DNA from: Collimonas arenae
GTDB lineage: Bacteria > Pseudomonadota > Gammaproteobacteria > Burkholderiales > Burkholderiaceae_D
Reading direction: 5' to 3'
DNA: 64,000 nt
NCBI RefSeq assembly: GCF_001584165.1
Contig: NZ_CP013233.1
Coordinates: 3,666,620-3,730,619, forward strand
The notes beneath the pieces are model-generated. The model was not told the origin of the DNA, ran no database searches, and worked only from the letters and a program-made list of their open reading frames with translations. Made by a program: the position numbers and the translations under genes. Positions 20,183 through 29,277 of the stretch are shown here, in pieces (within the stretch, counting starts at the first letter, position 1; each line of letters begins with the position of its first letter).

Positions 20183-20799
20183 CCGTCCGGAACTGTTGGG
20201 CTCAATGTCCTTGTGGTGTCACACATGCGCACTTGTCCGCCAAGCCCCACCAGCACCCGCAGCGGATGCGTCGCACCGGTGAGCGTGACATCATAGGTAA
20301 TGTTCCCGGTAGGAGCCGTGCAGGTTGTTCCAAAATTCTTCGTAGTGGTTGCATCATTATTGGCAACCAGCCGCCCCATCGAATTGAAGCAGACCAGGGA
20401 AGCTGCAGCCGGCGTGGCGGTAATGTTCACGCCCGGGGCCAAATTGCTGAAGGAACCCCCTTCAACAAAAGGGGTATCGACAGTCTCTCCGGTATAGACG
20501 GGTAAGACCTCGATATACCAATTGCTGCCACTACCGGTTGTACTGGCAGGAGTATCGACCTTCGGCGCCGCGCCAGTCAGCACGAAAGCAGTCTGATGGC
20601 TGCGTCGGATCGCTTCAGCCTGCGCCGCGCGCAAACCGTTTTGCAATCCCTCGGCAACGCTACGCACCTTTGAGTTGTTCATCCAGCCGACGAATGACGG
20701 CACTACCATCAGCAGCAAGATCGTCATCACCGTCAATGTCACCCCGAGCTCTATCAGCGTAAAGCCGCGTTCATCCCGGGAAAGGGATCGCTTTAGCAC
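20173..20799 (-). CDS. fimT: FimT/GspH-type minor pilin, copy 1
   Basis: A 208-residue pseudopilin with the leader DERG-FTLIELGVTLTVMTILLLMVVPSF and the GspH/FimT pattern (SVAEGLQNGLRAAQAEAIRRSH). The start is set at GTG 20799, which overlaps the pilE stop and follows AGAGAGG by about 7 bp. An ATG 16 codons upstream would lie deep inside pilE. It has a C-terminal pair of Cys (CNSM..., DGCP). FimT-class proteins take part in pilus biogenesis and DNA binding; which one applies here is not known. Confidence 0.83.
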   Translation of the reverse strand: MLKRSLSRDERGFTLIELGVTLTVMTILLLMVVPSFVGWMNNSKVRSVAEGLQNGLRAAQAEAIRRSHQTAFVLTGAAPKVDTPASTTGSGSNWYIEVLPVYTGETVDTPFVEGGSFSNLAPGVNITATPAAASLVCFNSMGRLVANNDATTTKNFGTTCTAPTGNITYDVTLTGATHPLRVLVGLGGQVRMCDTTRTLSPTVPDGCP

Positions 20800-21266
20800 G
20801 TCATGCCTCTCTTGGTTACCCAGCAGGTATAGCTTGCTGCCGGCCATGGGGCTGGGGCGGCGACGCTTGATGCCTGTACATTGGCATCATCGATCGAAAA
20901 AGTGAAACCACTGGCGGCGTTGGTACCGGTAGCGGTAATGGTGTAGCTTGTGGCTGTAGATACACAAGCGATCGAAAAATTTTTGAGGCTGCCGCTCAGC
21001 GTAGTCATGCTAGTCTTATCGCAAGGTGAAATAATGGTCCCGGCGGTTTGATAGGTACGATTGTCCTGATAGTACTGTTCCATATTGGCGCGTGTCGCCG
21101 ACAAGATATTGGTCGCCTCGACGAGCTTCCCGCGCAGCACGTAATCACTGTAACTAGGCAAGGCGATTGCCGCCAGGATCGCAACGATCGCCACCACAAT
21201 CATGACTTCGATGAGTGTGAAGCCCGATTGCGCACGCGATGTGCGTTGAAATGAATTGGCGTACAT
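20793..21266 (-). CDS. pilE: PilE-like type IV pilin, copy 1 (first gene of minor-pilin operon 1)
   Basis: A 157-residue type IV pilin with leader MYANSFQRTSRAQSG, cleaved before FTLIEVMIVVAIVAILAAIALPSYSDYVLRG, and a C-terminal Cys pair (CWVTKRGMTC) likely forming the disulfide region. GAGG lies 9 bp before ATG 21266. In related clusters this gene encodes a PilE-like minor subunit rather than the major pilin. It leads the order pilE-fimT-pilV-pilW-pilX-pilY1-tonB-like. Confidence 0.88.
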   Translation of the reverse strand: MYANSFQRTSRAQSGFTLIEVMIVVAIVAILAAIALPSYSDYVLRGKLVEATNILSATRANMEQYYQDNRTYQTAGTIISPCDKTSMTTLSGSLKNFSIACVSTATSYTITATGTNAASGFTFSIDDANVQASSVAAPAPWPAASYTCWVTKRGMTC

Positions 21267-21731
21267 GTAAATGCCTCGTCTTTATTGAATTTATCTGCGC
21301 ACTGCGAAAATGAGCGAGCGTTGCTTCCATTTAAAACATATCAAATAGCCATCGCATCACCTACCCAAACAAGCCAATTCCAAACAGGCGCCAATTGAAT
21401 TCGCCGCGGTTATCGACCTTAGCCAATTATAGAATCTCCATTTCCCCAAAGAAATGGAACTGGGTTCCGCCTGTCTCCAGGCTTATACCGTCCGTCGAAA
21501 TTACATTCAAAAAAAACATTTTTAAGGAACTTGGATGGGATTTGATTGCCGCTTGAGCACTCCCTCATATGGCGCGGTTAAGTCAAACGCCGCTTGAGCG
21601 TCTAACCTCATACCGATGCATTACAAAAGCATGCGCAGCTGTCTTATCGGACACTGAATAAAGTTGCAAATAGGAAATTAAACCGGGCGTCGTTATAAAG
21701 CTCTATAACGAGAAAGAAGAAGAAGAAGAAG
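21267..21731. other. Intergenic promoter region of minor-pilin operon 1
   Basis: No gene is seen. On the minus strand a TATAAT (plus-strand ATTATA 21426-21431) lies about 160 bp before pilE, with only a weak -35. GCCGCTTGAGC is repeated directly at 21548-21558 and 21589-21599, 41 bp apart, and may bind a regulator. A GAA-triplet microsatellite ends the region (21714-21732). Confidence 0.4.
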
Positions 21732-21732
21732 A
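21714..21732. repeat. GAA microsatellite
   Basis: About six GAA/AAG units run directly into the A9 tract of the terminator that follows minor-pilin operon 2. Such tracts vary in length by slippage. It lies outside any gene. Confidence 0.7.
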
Positions 21733-21763
21733 AAAAAAAACTCAGACCACCAGCGGGCCTGAG
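21732..21763 (-). terminator. Intrinsic terminator of minor-pilin operon 2
   Basis: On the minus strand CTCAGGCC pairs with GGTCTGAG (8 bp, one G-U) around the 7 nt loop CGCTGGT, followed by nine T. It lies 46 bp after the stop of the last gene, pilE copy 2. Confidence 0.88.
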
Positions 21764-21809
21764 TATGTATGAGCAAACGCCATTTTTCTGGGGCAAATCA
21801 ATAAAAAAG

Positions 21810-22241
21810 CTAGCGTCCAGCCCAGCAATCTGCAACAGACGCCGCCGGTGCCCTTCCACCCGTAACTCCCCTTTTGCCGCTGTTATCCAGCGAGAAAGTT
21901 CCGCATTTATCGTTTGGCGTCGGCGTAGCCGTGAGCTCGAACGTACTGTTGGTCGAAGCATTGATCTTGTATGCGTATCTTGTGCCACCGTCGGAAACCA
22001 CCGGCAACGAGAGAGCCGACCCATCCGGCTGACGATAGCTGCTGTTGACCGTGTACTGCTGCTGCATCCAATTGGCGTGTTTCAGCAATGTCGCCATCGC
22101 TTGGGCGCGGTAACCGCGTTGCACATATTGTGTGTAGCTCGGTACGGCAATCGCCGCCAGGATGGCAACCACTGCCACCACGACCATGAGCTCAATCAAG
22201 GTGAAGCCGCGTTGCATCGATGAAGCATTGCTGTATTTCAT
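21810..22241 (-). CDS. pilE: PilE-like type IV pilin, copy 2 (last gene of minor-pilin operon 2)
   Basis: A 143-residue pilin with leader MKYSNASSMQRG, cleaved before FTLIELMVVVAVVAILAAIAVPSYTQYVQRGYR, and Cys near 118 and 138 (NDKCGTF, VADCWAGR). ATG 22241 is preferred over an upstream in-frame ATG at 22271 because AGGGG lies 7 bp before it and the leader length is right. In Pseudomonas-type clusters pilE follows pilY1, and this operon has that order. A strong terminator follows. Confidence 0.88.
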   Translation of the reverse strand: MKYSNASSMQRGFTLIELMVVVAVVAILAAIAVPSYTQYVQRGYRAQAMATLLKHANWMQQQYTVNSSYRQPDGSALSLPVVSDGGTRYAYKINASTNSTFELTATPTPNDKCGTFSLDNSGKRGVTGGRAPAASVADCWAGR

Positions 22242-22275
22242 GAATATCCCCTGGATTCCAACCATTTTCAATTGA

Positions 22276-25200
22276 TTAATTCGGCTTAATCGACAATTGA
22301 CGCCAGCGGCGTACCGCCACGCCCGTCACCGAATACTGCAAACAATGTGGTTTTCCGTCTGCACCGATACTATTGATGCAGCGTGGATCATTCGCACCGC
22401 CACCACTACCACCACCGACGGACACGGAGCCCGCGGTGCCCGGTATCACTGCAGAACTCAGGTTCGTATTGTCCGGGACGCCTTTGACATACAAATGAAA
22501 TTTCTCGGAATAGGCGCCACTCAGAAAATTCGCCCTAGAGTTTGGGACGAGCCACCGCCGGCGCATGGATCCGCCGTATTTGGAGTCAACGATGTGTTCA
22601 GCAAGATCACGTCGTTCAATATATGCAATGTGCCAACCGTGCGTTCGCCGCTGGTCAGATAATCGATATACCAGCCGCGCTTGGTTCCCCACGCCACCGG
22701 ATTGCTGCTCAGCGTGCGGCCGAGCGACTGGCCTTCTGCCGAATACACTGCAGTCAGCGTTTGCACCTGCAACTGGCTGCGGCCGGTTACTGCGTCGGCT
22801 CCCGGCTTGTCCCAAATGCCGTAAACGCTCTGCGTATTGGTGTTGCCCAAGTCTGCCGTTTCAAAATATTTGCCGGTACCGAACATCACCAGATACCCGC
22901 CTAATGGATGAGGAGCGATGACCGGAGTTTGCACGATCGGCTGAGCGATCGGCGTGCTGCTTCCATCTTTTGCGATAAACAATGAACTGCCGGCCCATTG
23001 GGCAGTATCGCTGGCGCTGCTCAAATCGAATTTCCAGAGATTACCCTGCAAGTCGCCGGCATACGCAGCAACCACTTGGCGCGATGCATTGAACAGCAAT
23101 GCCGGCGCCGACAGGCCGTTCGGCGACGCCACGCTACCGACGCCGGTGTCTATTTTTTTGATCAGAACACCAGTCTCTACATCGACCAGATACAGGACCG
23201 CACGGCCGCTCACGCTGTTGTAGCCGTTACCGAAAATAGCGGCCCATTTATTGTTCGCCAGCAGCACCACCGCCGGTGCGCCCAGCACATTGCCCATGTC
23301 GGTATCGGTTGCGGAATGGTTGTACTCCCACAAAACGCTTTTTTCATCCAGTGATCCGGGTGTAGTCACATCTATCGCGAAGACGCTTTGCGCGCCGGCG
23401 CCAGTGCTACCCAGCAAGACGTTTTTCCACCCGCCTTTGATATAGGCATCGCCTTCCGCCAATGGTCCATCGACAAAATAATGATGGCCGTAATTGAGAT
23501 CGCTCAATGTTTTCAGATTGGGATACACGCTGTTCGGTATGAAGGCGAATTTTTCGACGCCATCGCTATCAAAGCCGTGCAGCATGCCGTCATTCGCACC
23601 GACGTAGATCATGCCCTTGCGCGCCGCCTTGGTTGTCAGGAATGCGGCGTAAGTGCTACTGCCGGCGATGCTGGCCGGCAGCGCCGAGTATCCGAAATCG
23701 TTTTTCTGGACATAAAGCGGGTTCGAATTGACGATATCCCCGAGCTTATTCTGGCGATAGCGGAATATTCCTGTGCCAGCACCATTCGAGGCTTTCTCCA
23801 TGGCCGAACTACCTTTGATGTAATCCACGACATTGGCTGATACCAGCGCAGCCTGCTGACTGTTGGCGCCTGAGGTCAGATTCTCCCAGATAAATGTTTT
23901 TGCGCTGCTCGTAGAAGGATTCCAAGTCACGATGTTGCGCTTCGTGTAGTCCGGCAGCAATGTCGCGGCATCCCATTTCGATACGTCTCCTATACTGCCG
24001 TCTGGATTAGCCGGGCGGGCATTCAAATGCCCGGTCCAACTGCCTGAGTCAAAACTCGGAACATAGTAAATTGCATTCGTGGCTTGCCCCGCTTCTCCCG
24101 AAACGGCAGCGTTGCCGCCGGATCCTGTCGCCTTGCCGATTTCCGCCAAAATGCTATTGAGGCCATCTTGCAGACTCTTGGGATTTTTCGCGCTGAAATA
24201 GCTGCCGTGACCATTCACCGCTGCGTGCCACAAATCGTCAATCGCTTCCGCCGAATCCGCTTTCGGTGCAGGCCAGTTGCGGCTGCCATTTTTGATATCC
24301 ACATAATGGCCGCTGGTTGCCGTCTTGTAGTCGGACTGATAGTCGAGCGTACCGTTTGCCCCCAGCCCGATGGTATGCGTCGTCATGTGCTGCCAGGTGG
24401 CCGGATCGGTTGAGGTCGCGTTGATTTTTCCGACCGTGCCACCATTGCTGCCACGCACGCCGACGTCGGTAATCCAATATTTCATCGCCGTATCGGCCAA
24501 TGAATTCGAGTTCGCCGTTTTCCCTTCATAAAATGGCGGCGGGAACGGGTCGCCCGGAGTCAAGGCCGTGCCGGATACTGGATCATGGGAAACCGGTGCG
24601 GGCAAGGCAGGTACCTTGCTGTCCATGTTGCCGATCGTGCTTGGTACTGTGCCGTTCCAATACCCGTCGGTTGCAAGAATCGTGTAGTTGGCCTGGCATT
24701 TCAACTGGATCGGATCAGGGGTGGATTTGGCGGCGCCGGCCATGCCGTTGCCCATGTAATATTGACCGACCTGATTCAATGCATTGATCAGCGGCGTGCC
24801 GCCGCCCGGATTGATCGCATACAGCTTTGCATACCAGGCGGTTTTCTGGCTTGCGCTAAAAGTCGACAGTGGTACAAAGTTGGCCGCGCTGCTATTGGTA
24901 TTGCTGCTGTTGTCGTTGATGGTTGCGAAGCCGACGCGAAAACGGTCGTTGATGCCGGAAAAGGCGATCCCGAGCGATGTCTTGGTCAGCAGGATGCGCG
25001 TCCGATAATACGAAAACCAATTGGCAAAATTCTGGATTTCTTCAGCGTAGGTGCAAGTGGAGGCCGCGGCGCAATCGGTACGGGATGCGGCTTTGGGGTA
25101 ACTGTTCCGCGATGACAGAATATCCACCCGTTTGTAGTAATTGTCGTTATCCTCGTTTGTCACACCGGTCGGCGTGCCGCTGCCCACCCAGTTGTAGTAA

Positions 25201-25751
25201 AACGCATATTGCGCCAGCGCGTTCTTGTTGGTTTGGCTCTGCGCCTTGCAATTGCTGTTGCTGGCAAAGTAGTTGCTGGCGGTAGTCGATGCCACGAAGA
25301 GCGGTAACGTATATGTCGAATCGTAGTAACAGACTGAATCTATGCTGTTTGGCAGCGTCTTGGAGACCGCCAGGTAGGGATCAATGATCGTCTTGCCAGT
25401 GCTGGCATTACCCATCGAGGTGCCGTTGTCTTTCACCGCCGGCGTATACGTTGTGGCCGGATTGTAATAAATCTGATTCCAGGCGCTGGAATAGTAGGAG
25501 CGCTGGCTTCTGGCGGCATTGAATTCCGCGGTGGCGTCGGTGCCGGTCACTGTGCCCCAGACCATACTGCCGGAATTGTCCAGCATGTACATGATGTTGG
25601 GTGGCGGTGGCACCGGCAGGAACAGCGGCGATTGCGCTATTTCGGCCATCGCCACGCCTGATACTGCCGCCATTCCCAGGCAGATACAATGGGCGGCCAG
25701 CTTGACCAGGCGGCCAGGCGACAGCGGTCGCGATACGGTTGTTCTCAACAT
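22276..25751 (-). CDS. pilY1: PilY1-type pilus-tip adhesin, copy 2, with vWA site (frameshifted near 3' end)
   Basis: This PilY1 has a signal peptide ending MAAVSGVAMA and then PPNIMYMLDNSGSM, the von Willebrand A metal site (DxSxS) that copy 1 lacks. The C-terminal propeller shows MIYVGANDGMLHGFDSDGVEKFAF. The main frame (22521-25751) ends at GRIF, but one base missing in the CCC run 22533-22535 explains this: with it restored the protein reads on as LGANFLSGAYSEKFHLYVKG and ends at 22276 with KPN after a Gly-rich segment (SVSVGGGSGGGANDPRC). Total about 1158 residues. It lies between pilX and pilE copy 2. The vWA domain suggests surface sensing or adhesion. Confidence 0.9.
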
Positions 25752-25766
25752 GACATTCCCCTGGGA

Positions 25767-26273
25767 TCAGAATTTTAAATAGCTTTGCAGCATGACTTTT
25801 GCATTCGCCGTTGCAAACGCGGCGTCAGCGCCAAAAGCGGTAATCCGATAGACCTTGACGTTCAAATCCCGTTTGGCTTGCGTTACCCCAAGCGCGATGG
25901 TGTCGCTGACGTATTCGATGATGCATTGTGCGGCGCCGCTGGATAGCGACAAGGTGACCGTTGTCGGCGCTGTTGCGGGCCACGTATCCCACGCATTGCC
26001 GTTGGCGCTTTTCGGCGTGAACATGACGGCGAGCGCTTTCTCGACATCGCCGACCTTCGCTGCGATCTTGTTTTTCTGCGCGCCGATTTCACAATGACGC
26101 AAGCCCTTTTCGGCAGCCTGGAAGGCCAACTGGTGATTCCGCGAATTGGCCGCCATTTTTTCATCCAGCGTCACGTTGCGGATCGCGACCGCGCCAATCA
26201 GCATCATCAGGACCAGAAAAATCAACACCATCGGCAGCGCAATGCCGGATTGCGGAAATTTTGTATATGCCAT
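25767..26273 (-). CDS. pilX: Minor pilin PilX, copy 2
   Basis: A 168-residue protein starting MAYTKFPQSG, followed by IALPMVLIFLVLMMLIGAVAIRNVTLDEKMAANSRN, the PilX N-terminal pattern with its conserved membrane helix. It lies 15 bp before pilY1 copy 2, matching the usual pilW-pilX-pilY1 order, and follows pilW by 54 bp. Confidence 0.88.
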   Translation of the reverse strand: MAYTKFPQSGIALPMVLIFLVLMMLIGAVAIRNVTLDEKMAANSRNHQLAFQAAEKGLRHCEIGAQKNKIAAKVGDVEKALAVMFTPKSANGNAWDTWPATAPTTVTLSLSSGAAQCIIEYVSDTIALGVTQAKRDLNVKVYRITAFGADAAFATANAKVMLQSYLKF

Positions 26274-26327
26274 AAATATGTCCGGTAAATATTCGGTTGC
26301 CGCTCAGTTGAACAGTCAATTTCTCAA

Positions 26328-27257
26328 TCAGTTGCGCAAGCTGGCGGTAGCGTTATTACGCAAGGTAAAGACGCGCGTCATCGTGGTGTGCAACAAACGG
26401 TCGGTGGCAACGGTCGGCGTCGTGGCGTTGCATTTGTAGTAGCTTTGTCCGGCAGTACCCGTGACTACATTGTTTGCGCTGTGCATCTCCAGGCAAACCG
26501 TCACCGTCACCACGCGATCCCAACCCATCTTGTTATTGCCATTGATCGCATCCGCTGCGCCTGCTTCCGCCGCGTCCGTCGTCGATTTCGTAGGCGCATA
26601 GCGCCCCCCGGTATCCACGCCATAGGTCACCAGCATGTTGTCGACATTGCTCATGATCGGCTGCGGCGTGGCAGTGCCGGCGTAGCCTTTGCAGTACAAG
26701 GTTTTGGTTGCAGTATCGAGATAAAAGCTGTTGATGACGACGCCGCCTTGGGTGCTGGTGGCGTTAAACGCTTGAGTCCCGCTGCAATCAGTCCCGGCGC
26801 CGCTGATGTTGGTGGCGTCGGAATAGGGTTCGCTGGTATAGGCGACCGTGAATGCGGATGGTCCGCTAATGCTCGACGGCGCAGGAACCGGCATTGGCGC
26901 ACAAGTTGGAAGTTTGGCGACAGGCATCGCAAAGCCATAGCTGCACCCCGTCAGTCCCTTCAACTTCGCCAACTCACTCGGATTTTGTGGAGGAAAATCT
27001 GTGGTATTGCCGGTTTGCATGTGGCCGAATCCGGCCTGCATCAGATTGCGTCCAATCAGGGACAGCGCATAACGGCCGTCTTCCTGTATCCGCGCATTGT
27101 CGTCGTTCAGGCGCGAACTGGCGCGGCTGTTGAAATAGAGGCTGCTGAGGAACAACAACAGAATCAGGCCGATCGTCACCGACACCATCAGCTCGATCAG
27201 CGTGAAGCCGCGCGCATGACGGCACTGGATGGCCGGGTGCATTGGAATCGTCATCAT
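26328..27257 (-). CDS. pilW: Minor pilin PilW, copy 2
   Basis: A 309-residue minor pilin with leader ending CRHARG before FTLIELMVSVTIGLILLLFLSSLYFNSR and the PilW pattern ALSLIGRNLMQAGFGHM, followed by several Cys. Its start overlaps the pilV stop (ATGA-type), showing translational coupling. Confidence 0.9.
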   Translation of the reverse strand: MMTIPMHPAIQCRHARGFTLIELMVSVTIGLILLLFLSSLYFNSRASSRLNDDNARIQEDGRYALSLIGRNLMQAGFGHMQTGNTTDFPPQNPSELAKLKGLTGCSYGFAMPVAKLPTCAPMPVPAPSSISGPSAFTVAYTSEPYSDATNISGAGTDCSGTQAFNATSTQGGVVINSFYLDTATKTLYCKGYAGTATPQPIMSNVDNMLVTYGVDTGGRYAPTKSTTDAAEAGAADAINGNNKMGWDRVVTVTVCLEMHSANNVVTGTAGQSYYKCNATTPTVATDRLLHTTMTRVFTLRNNATASLRN

Positions 27258-27853
27258 GGCATCACCGTTGTCTTGAAGCAGCGCATCTGACTCTGCTCAA
27301 CGCCAGCTGGAAATACCGAGGAATCGCAATCGGAATCCAGTACGCTGGCAAGCGCCCGATCCGGTTCGTTGTAGTACACGGTCACGGTAACGCCCTGGTT
27401 AGGACCCGGTGTCGCATTGTAGGCAGATACGGTGCCCCACCCGCCGGCCAACGCGCGGCTAAGCGCAGCGCGCCATTCATAGATATCCTTGTTCACAATA
27501 TCTTGCGGTGTCGCGCAAGCTGTTCCGGAGTTATTTGCGCAAGACGGGACGTCCGACGGCGGCGTCGGCGAGTATTTATCAGTCGTAACGTAGGTCACGG
27601 CGTTCGTGCCGACCGTCGTGGTGACAGAGGTTGCGTTGGCACGCACCCGGTCCGCCATGTCGGCACCCAGCTGGCTGGCCACGGAACGAAAATGCGCCAC
27701 TTTCTGATACTTCAACGCGGCCATCTGCAAACCCGCCAGCCCCAGCAATGCGAAGGCAGTAATGGTGATCGAAATCAATACTTCGATCATGCCGACGCCG
27801 CGCTGGAGATGCTTGGCCTTGGCGTGCGATCGTTTTTTGTTGAGAAAAGCCAT
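27254..27853 (-). CDS. pilV: Minor pilin PilV, copy 2
   Basis: A 199-residue minor pilin with leader MAFLNKKRSHAKAKHLQRG followed by VGMIEVLISITITAFALLGLAGLQ. I chose ATG 27853 because GGGAGGA lies about 10 bp before it; ATG 27889, overlapping the fimT stop, would add 12 residues and is also possible. The protein is about 65 residues longer than copy 1. Confidence 0.87.
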   Translation of the reverse strand: MAFLNKKRSHAKAKHLQRGVGMIEVLISITITAFALLGLAGLQMAALKYQKVAHFRSVASQLGADMADRVRANATSVTTTVGTNAVTYVTTDKYSPTPPSDVPSCANNSGTACATPQDIVNKDIYEWRAALSRALAGGWGTVSAYNATPGPNQGVTVTVYYNEPDRALASVLDSDCDSSVFPAGVEQSQMRCFKTTVMP

Positions 27854-27885
27854 ATGCCTCATTCCTCCCAAATGTCTGAACGAAG

Positions 27886-28482
27886 TCATGCCGGACAGCC
27901 CTCGGCGCCAGCTGGCAACGAGCTGACCCGTCCGCTTGGAGAAAAGCAGACCTTCCGCAGAAATTCGTTATTGAATGTGAACGTGAAGGAACCTGGCGGG
28001 GCCGGCCACGGCGCGCCGCTGGCGGCATAGGTGATTGCCGTCGCGCCCGATGCGGCGGCGATGCTGGCTCCCGTCGCGAAAGCGCCCTGGCGCGCAAGGA
28101 CTTGATGGCCGGCACTGTTGGGAGAATCTGCTGCGGTGCCGACGTATATCAACCATCCGGTGGACCAGTCGCCATTGGCCTTATTGCAGGAATCCGAACC
28201 AGTTTCGGCGCCGGAACTGCGGCATATCGTGACGGCGCCGGCGCGCTGGACGGCCTCTGAACGCGCCAGCATGGTAGCAGCAATGAATTCATTAACGTTA
28301 CCGGATAAGCGGGTCTTGTTAATGAAACTGCCCATCGACGGTACGGCGATCGCCGCCAATATGGCCGCCACCAGTATGGTGATCATCAACTCGATGGTTG
28401 TGATCCCCTTGCAGGCAGAAACAATAAGACGGTCATTTTGATGACTAAAAAACAATAAAATATCAGAATTACTACTTTGCAC
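27886..28482 (-). CDS. fimT: FimT/GspH-type minor pilin, copy 2 (first gene of operon 2)
   Basis: A 198-residue pseudopilin with the unusual cleavage site ACKG-ITTIELMITILVAAILAAIAVPSMGSF and the GspH pattern NEFIAATMLARSEAVQRAG. The start is set at GTG 28482, which lies 7 bp after a run of nine G that provides the only ribosome-binding-like sequence. The frame extends to 28563 without a better start. ATG 28489 is out of frame and stops at once. The G9 run could change length and alter translation of the whole operon. Confidence 0.78.
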   Translation of the reverse strand: MQSSNSDILLFFSHQNDRLIVSACKGITTIELMITILVAAILAAIAVPSMGSFINKTRLSGNVNEFIAATMLARSEAVQRAGAVTICRSSGAETGSDSCNKANGDWSTGWLIYVGTAADSPNSAGHQVLARQGAFATGASIAAASGATAITYAASGAPWPAPPGSFTFTFNNEFLRKVCFSPSGRVSSLPAGAEGCPA

Positions 28483-28893
28483 GTGACATCCCCCCCCCGG
28501 AAAATGCTGATTCGACGAATTCTTATTATATAGTCCACATTTCCATATAGAAATGATTCTCAACTCCGTTTATCGCCGTTCTCGTACCGCTTATCTGTAA
28601 CAAATTGTAATAATGCAACATATTTTAATTATTTGTGCGTAAACACGTTTTATTAATGAATCGCAAGTGCCTGCCAAACCATCCCTGCCCGTCATGAATA
28701 CAATCGCCGAAATGCTATAATCCGCGCTTCCCGCAGATGGGCCGACATTCGCCCGGAAAGCGGCCCGGCACTGCTGCTGCAAGCGATCGACGTGTCGCAG
28801 TCCGGCGATTTGGCTTCCCTGAGCCATCCCTATATACAGTCCTTGTTCAACGTCATGCGCGGATAAGCATGATTTTCATCTGATGGAGTAGTT
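28483..28893. other. Divergent intergenic region upstream of minor-pilin operon 2 and the 116-residue protein gene
   Basis: On the minus strand TATAAT (28525-28530) with TTTCTA 17 bp upstream is a plausible promoter for fimT copy 2. On the plus strand TATAAT at 28716-28721 could serve the gene at 28894. Between 28740 and 28866 the plus strand reads as coding-like codons ending SLFNVMRG and TAA, without a start codon; it may be a gene remnant or chance. Confidence 0.4.
28490..28498. repeat. Homopolymer C9/G9 tract at the fimT ribosome-binding position
   Basis: Nine consecutive C on the plus strand (G in the fimT sense strand) lie 7 bp before the GTG start of fimT copy 2, where the Shine-Dalgarno sequence is expected. 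Tracts of this kind are slippage-prone. Confidence 0.75.
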
Positions 28894-29244
28894 ATGTCGG
28901 CAACCATGCGGCCAATCCGCCTGTTAGTGATTTTCCTGCTGGCTACGCTGGCATTCTCCGCAATGGCGATAGAGCGGACTTTCCCGGCGTCGACCTTGCG
29001 CGGCAAGCTGACCATCACCAGCTATCCGACCGTGACGATCAATGGCAACACCTTGCGCCTCTCACCCGGCTCGCGGATCTGGAATGCCAATCAACTGACG
29101 CAGATCCCGAACTCCCTGGGCAGCGACACTTACCTGGTGAACTACACGCTGAATGCACAGGGCGATGTCGACCGGGTCTGGATTCTGACGCCGGACGAAG
29201 CCAGCCAGAAGGTTGATGCGCAGCGCAACAGCAACAAGCAGTAA
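28894..29244 (+). CDS. Conserved small exported protein upstream of miaB
   Basis: A 116-residue protein with a signal peptide (residues 1-25, RLLVIFLLATLAFSAMA) and a compact mature part rich in beta-type sequence (RGKLTITSYPTVTINGNTLRLSPGSRIW). I do not recognise a named family; the length and motif spacing suggest a small periplasmic protein. GGAG lies 7 bp before the ATG. It ends 33 bp before miaB and may be co-transcribed with it. Confidence 0.75.
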   Translation: MSATMRPIRLLVIFLLATLAFSAMAIERTFPASTLRGKLTITSYPTVTINGNTLRLSPGSRIWNANQLTQIPNSLGSDTYLVNYTLNAQGDVDRVWILTPDEASQKVDAQRNSNKQ

Positions 29245-29277
29245 TCAGCAATTAAAAAGTAGTCAAAAAGAGCAGTC

